The notes under the pieces were generated by a model that worked only from the letters and a program-made list of their open reading frames with translations, had not been told where the DNA came from and made no database searches. This document shows, in pieces, positions 16,315 to 17,629 of a DNA stretch of 17,629 nt. Position numbers and translations under genes: made by a program. Position 1 is the stretch's first letter, and each line of letters begins with the position of its first letter. This stretch comes from Desulfobacterales bacterium (GTDB taxonomy: Bacteria > Desulfobacterota > Desulfobacteria > Desulfobacterales > Desulfosalsimonadaceae). The stretch covers positions 1 to 17,629 of the forward strand of contig JAGTVF010000300.1 in the NCBI GenBank assembly GCA_018224315.1. The letters are read 5' to 3'.

Positions 16315-17070
16315 GTGCAGAAAGATTCAAAAGTCAATAAATCTTGCTGTTTTCAGCGCCATGCGGTTTTGACGGGCATTGTTTGCCTGCTGGTTTTCGC
16401 GGCAATTGTAGGCGGAAATTTCAGTGCGGCACAGGCCCGGTCCGTGGATATGCCGGTGGTGGTCGTGGATCCGGGCCATGGGGGCAATGACAAAGGAGGG
16501 CAGGGCCCGGGCGGCGAACTGGAAAAGCAGGTGTGTCTGGAACTGGCCAAAAAGCTTGAAGCCGCCCTGGACGGCAGGGCGCAGGTGATCATGACACGAA
16601 CCGATGATTACGGGATGTCTGTTGATCAACGGGCTTCTCTGGCCAACAGGCATCAGGGGGATATACTGATCAGCCTGCACACCGGGGCAAGCAACAATTC
16701 TGCGGCCAACGGCCACTCCATTTATTATGACCTGCCGCCCGGGGGGGATCAGGGCCCGGCAGTCGCAGACCATGACAGCGCAATCCCCCGTAAATGGGAC
16801 CGAATCCAGCACGGGCACGTCCGGGCATCGTCTTTGCTGGCCGAAAGTCTGCGGGTGCAGATCAATCAAATTGAAATGCCCGGCGACGCTGATGTGATGC
16901 AGGCCCCCATGGCTCTTCTCCACGGCCTGGACATGCCGGCGGTGATCTATGAAACCGGGTATATAACGCATCCGGCAATGGCCAAAGCGCTTGAAAACCA
17001 GAGCTACCTGGAAGCCCTGGCCCGGGTGCTGGCTGAGGGGATCATGAAATATTTACGGGACAGCTCCTGA
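16315..17070 (+). CDS. Exported N-acetylmuramoyl-L-alanine amidase (Amidase_3)
   Basis: A zinc amidase that cleaves the amide between N-acetylmuramic acid and L-alanine in peptidoglycan, in the periplasm. An N-terminal signal segment (about 17-35) ends near SAAQARS. The catalytic domain starts VVVVDPGHGGNDKG with zinc ligand H55, then E70 in GELEKQ, H122 in ISLHTGAS, and the catalytic Glu in AVIYETGYITHP. At 251 aa it lacks an AMIN domain and any wall-binding repeat. The frame opens at a TTG at 16288, but GTG 16315 has AGGA about 8 nt upstream and avoids coding through a promoter, so I use GTG. The usual SIHAN(A) motif reads SLHTGAS here. It could act in cell division or wall turnover; it stands alone with tRNA-Pro downstream. 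Confidence 0.92.
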   Translation: MQKDSKVNKSCCFQRHAVLTGIVCLLVFAAIVGGNFSAAQARSVDMPVVVVDPGHGGNDKGGQGPGGELEKQVCLELAKKLEAALDGRAQVIMTRTDDYGMSVDQRASLANRHQGDILISLHTGASNNSAANGHSIYYDLPPGGDQGPAVADHDSAIPRKWDRIQHGHVRASSLLAESLRVQINQIEMPGDADVMQAPMALLHGLDMPAVIYETGYITHPAMAKALENQSYLEALARVLAEGIMKYLRDSS

Positions 17071-17093
17071 AAACCTATGCTTTTTTCTTTGCC

Positions 17094-17122
17094 TTGCATG
17101 CCCGGCAAAAGGGTGGTAAAAC
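17094..17122 (+). promoter_or_regulatory. Candidate promoter for tRNA-Pro
   Basis: TTGCAT (17094-17099, 3 of 6) and TAAAAC (17117-17122, 4 of 6) are 17 nt apart, with TGG before the -10. The tRNA begins 17 nt downstream of the -10. The weak -35 makes this tentative; read-through from the amidase gene is the alternative, as no terminator lies between them. Confidence 0.35.
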
Positions 17123-17138
17123 GGCGCCAGCAATTTTA

Positions 17139-17215
17139 CGGGGCGTAGCGCAGCCTGGCAGCGCGCCTGCTTTGGGAGCAGGAAGTCGCAGGTTCAAATC
17201 CTGCCGCCCCGACCA
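17139..17215 (+). tRNA. tRNA-Pro (UGG)
   Basis: Acceptor CGGGGCG pairs with CGCCCCG, with discriminator A and encoded CCA. The anticodon stem CCTGC/GCAGG closes the loop TTTGGGA with anticodon TGG. The T loop is GTTCAAA. The unusual C1-G72 first pair is diagnostic of bacterial tRNA-Pro. At 77 nt it is normal. It ends 10 bp before the stop codon of the convergent epimerase fragment. Confidence 0.97.
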
Positions 17216-17225
17216 ATCACTCCTG

Positions 17226-17629
17226 TTATTCCTGCCCTGCCAGTTCGGAGAAGTATTTGATGGTGCGCGACAGGCCGGTGTATAAGTCTGTGGCGGCCTG
17301 CCAGTTTAAAAGCTGCCGGGCCTTTGTGGTGTCGGGCCGGCGGCGGACGGGATCGTTTTCCGGCAGTGGCGCAAACACAATGCCGGCCTCTGTTTTGGTC
17401 ATTTCCACGATTTTTTCGGCCAGGGCAAGAATCGGGGTCTCCTGAGAGTTGCCCAGGTTCCCGGTCCGGTGGTACCGGCCGGGGTGTCCATCATGGTCAT
17501 GAGCCCTTCGACCATATCGTCAACATAGCAGAAAGACCGGGTCTGGCTGCCGTCACCGTAGATGGTGATGTCTTTTCTTTAACAAAGCCGTTCCGGAGAT
17601 TCAACACAATTGCCGCGGTCAGCCATTGG
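17226..17629 (-). pseudogene. NAD-dependent sugar-nucleotide epimerase/decarboxylase C-terminal part, frameshifted (UXS-like)
   Basis: The minus strand encodes the C-terminal part of an extended SDR, most like UDP-glucuronate decarboxylase. The family block [19 protein letters not shown] (about 17514-17571) is followed by [13 protein letters not shown], and then in a different frame by [18 protein letters not shown] and PENDPVRRRPDTTKARQLLNW to a TAA at 17228. The frame changes at about 17460 (one base missing), at the A-run near 17573-17576 (one extra base), and again near 17600. The first two changes cancel each other. Three shifts in under 150 bp at the window end suggest sequencing or assembly error at a contig edge. 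True decay cannot be excluded. The N-terminal Rossmann part is beyond the window. Confidence 0.75.

Noticed and set aside
17094..17285. Plus-strand ORF of 63 residues over tRNA-Pro
   Set aside because: Its sequence (GVAQPGSAPALGAGSRRF) is the typical false translation of a tRNA-Pro gene, and it overlaps the epimerase fragment.

Overview
The window reads as a chromosomal segment of a Gram-negative bacterium, most likely a deltaproteobacterium of the Desulfobacterota (Desulfobacteraceae-like). This is inferred from GC-rich codon use, the zinc-ribbon long-form threonine synthase, the tig-clpP-clpX-lon order and the style of the envelope proteins. No 16S or other phylogenetic marker is present. 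I see no CRISPR array, transposase, integrase, prophage gene or toxin-antitoxin pair. Most genes are housekeeping, and the novelty lies in two unrecognised proteins and several RNA or DNA structures.

Layout. (1) 1-3163, minus strand: a co-oriented run of 5-formyltetrahydrofolate cyclo-ligase, der and rarA, the last cut by the window edge. (2) 3323-8744, plus strand: serS, thrC (overlapping serS by 4 nt), a secreted two-LysM protein of unknown function and a TPR lipoprotein, tightly packed and probably one transcript. A divergent promoter region (3164-3322) separates blocks 1 and 2. (3) 8764-9893, minus strand: an unrecognised 289-aa protein lies downstream of tRNA-Val(UAC), tRNA-Asp(GUC) and a strong intrinsic terminator. 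(4) 10040-15932, minus strand: the proteostasis cluster tig-clpP-clpX-lon, with tRNA-Leu(UAG) directly upstream at 16005-16091. (5) 16315-17215, plus strand: an exported Amidase_3 cell-wall amidase and tRNA-Pro(UGG). (6) 17226-17629, minus strand: the C-terminal part of an NAD-dependent sugar-nucleotide epimerase or decarboxylase, broken by several small indels close to the window end. Sequencing error at a contig edge seems more likely than a true pseudogene.

How the genes fit together. Trigger factor folds nascent chains, and ClpXP and Lon degrade failed or regulatory substrates, so the tig-clpP-clpX-lon block is a classic protein quality-control unit. SerS and ThrC supply seryl-tRNA and threonine, and the LysM and TPR proteins behind them look like envelope factors. 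Der (ribosome assembly), the folate enzyme and RarA (stalled-fork processing) form a second housekeeping unit. The observations most worth a second look are three mutually exclusive hairpins between tig and clpP, a 13-bp hairpin at the ribosome-binding position of lon, the unassigned C-terminal half of the LysM protein, and the terminator directly upstream of the unknown gene at 8764-9633.
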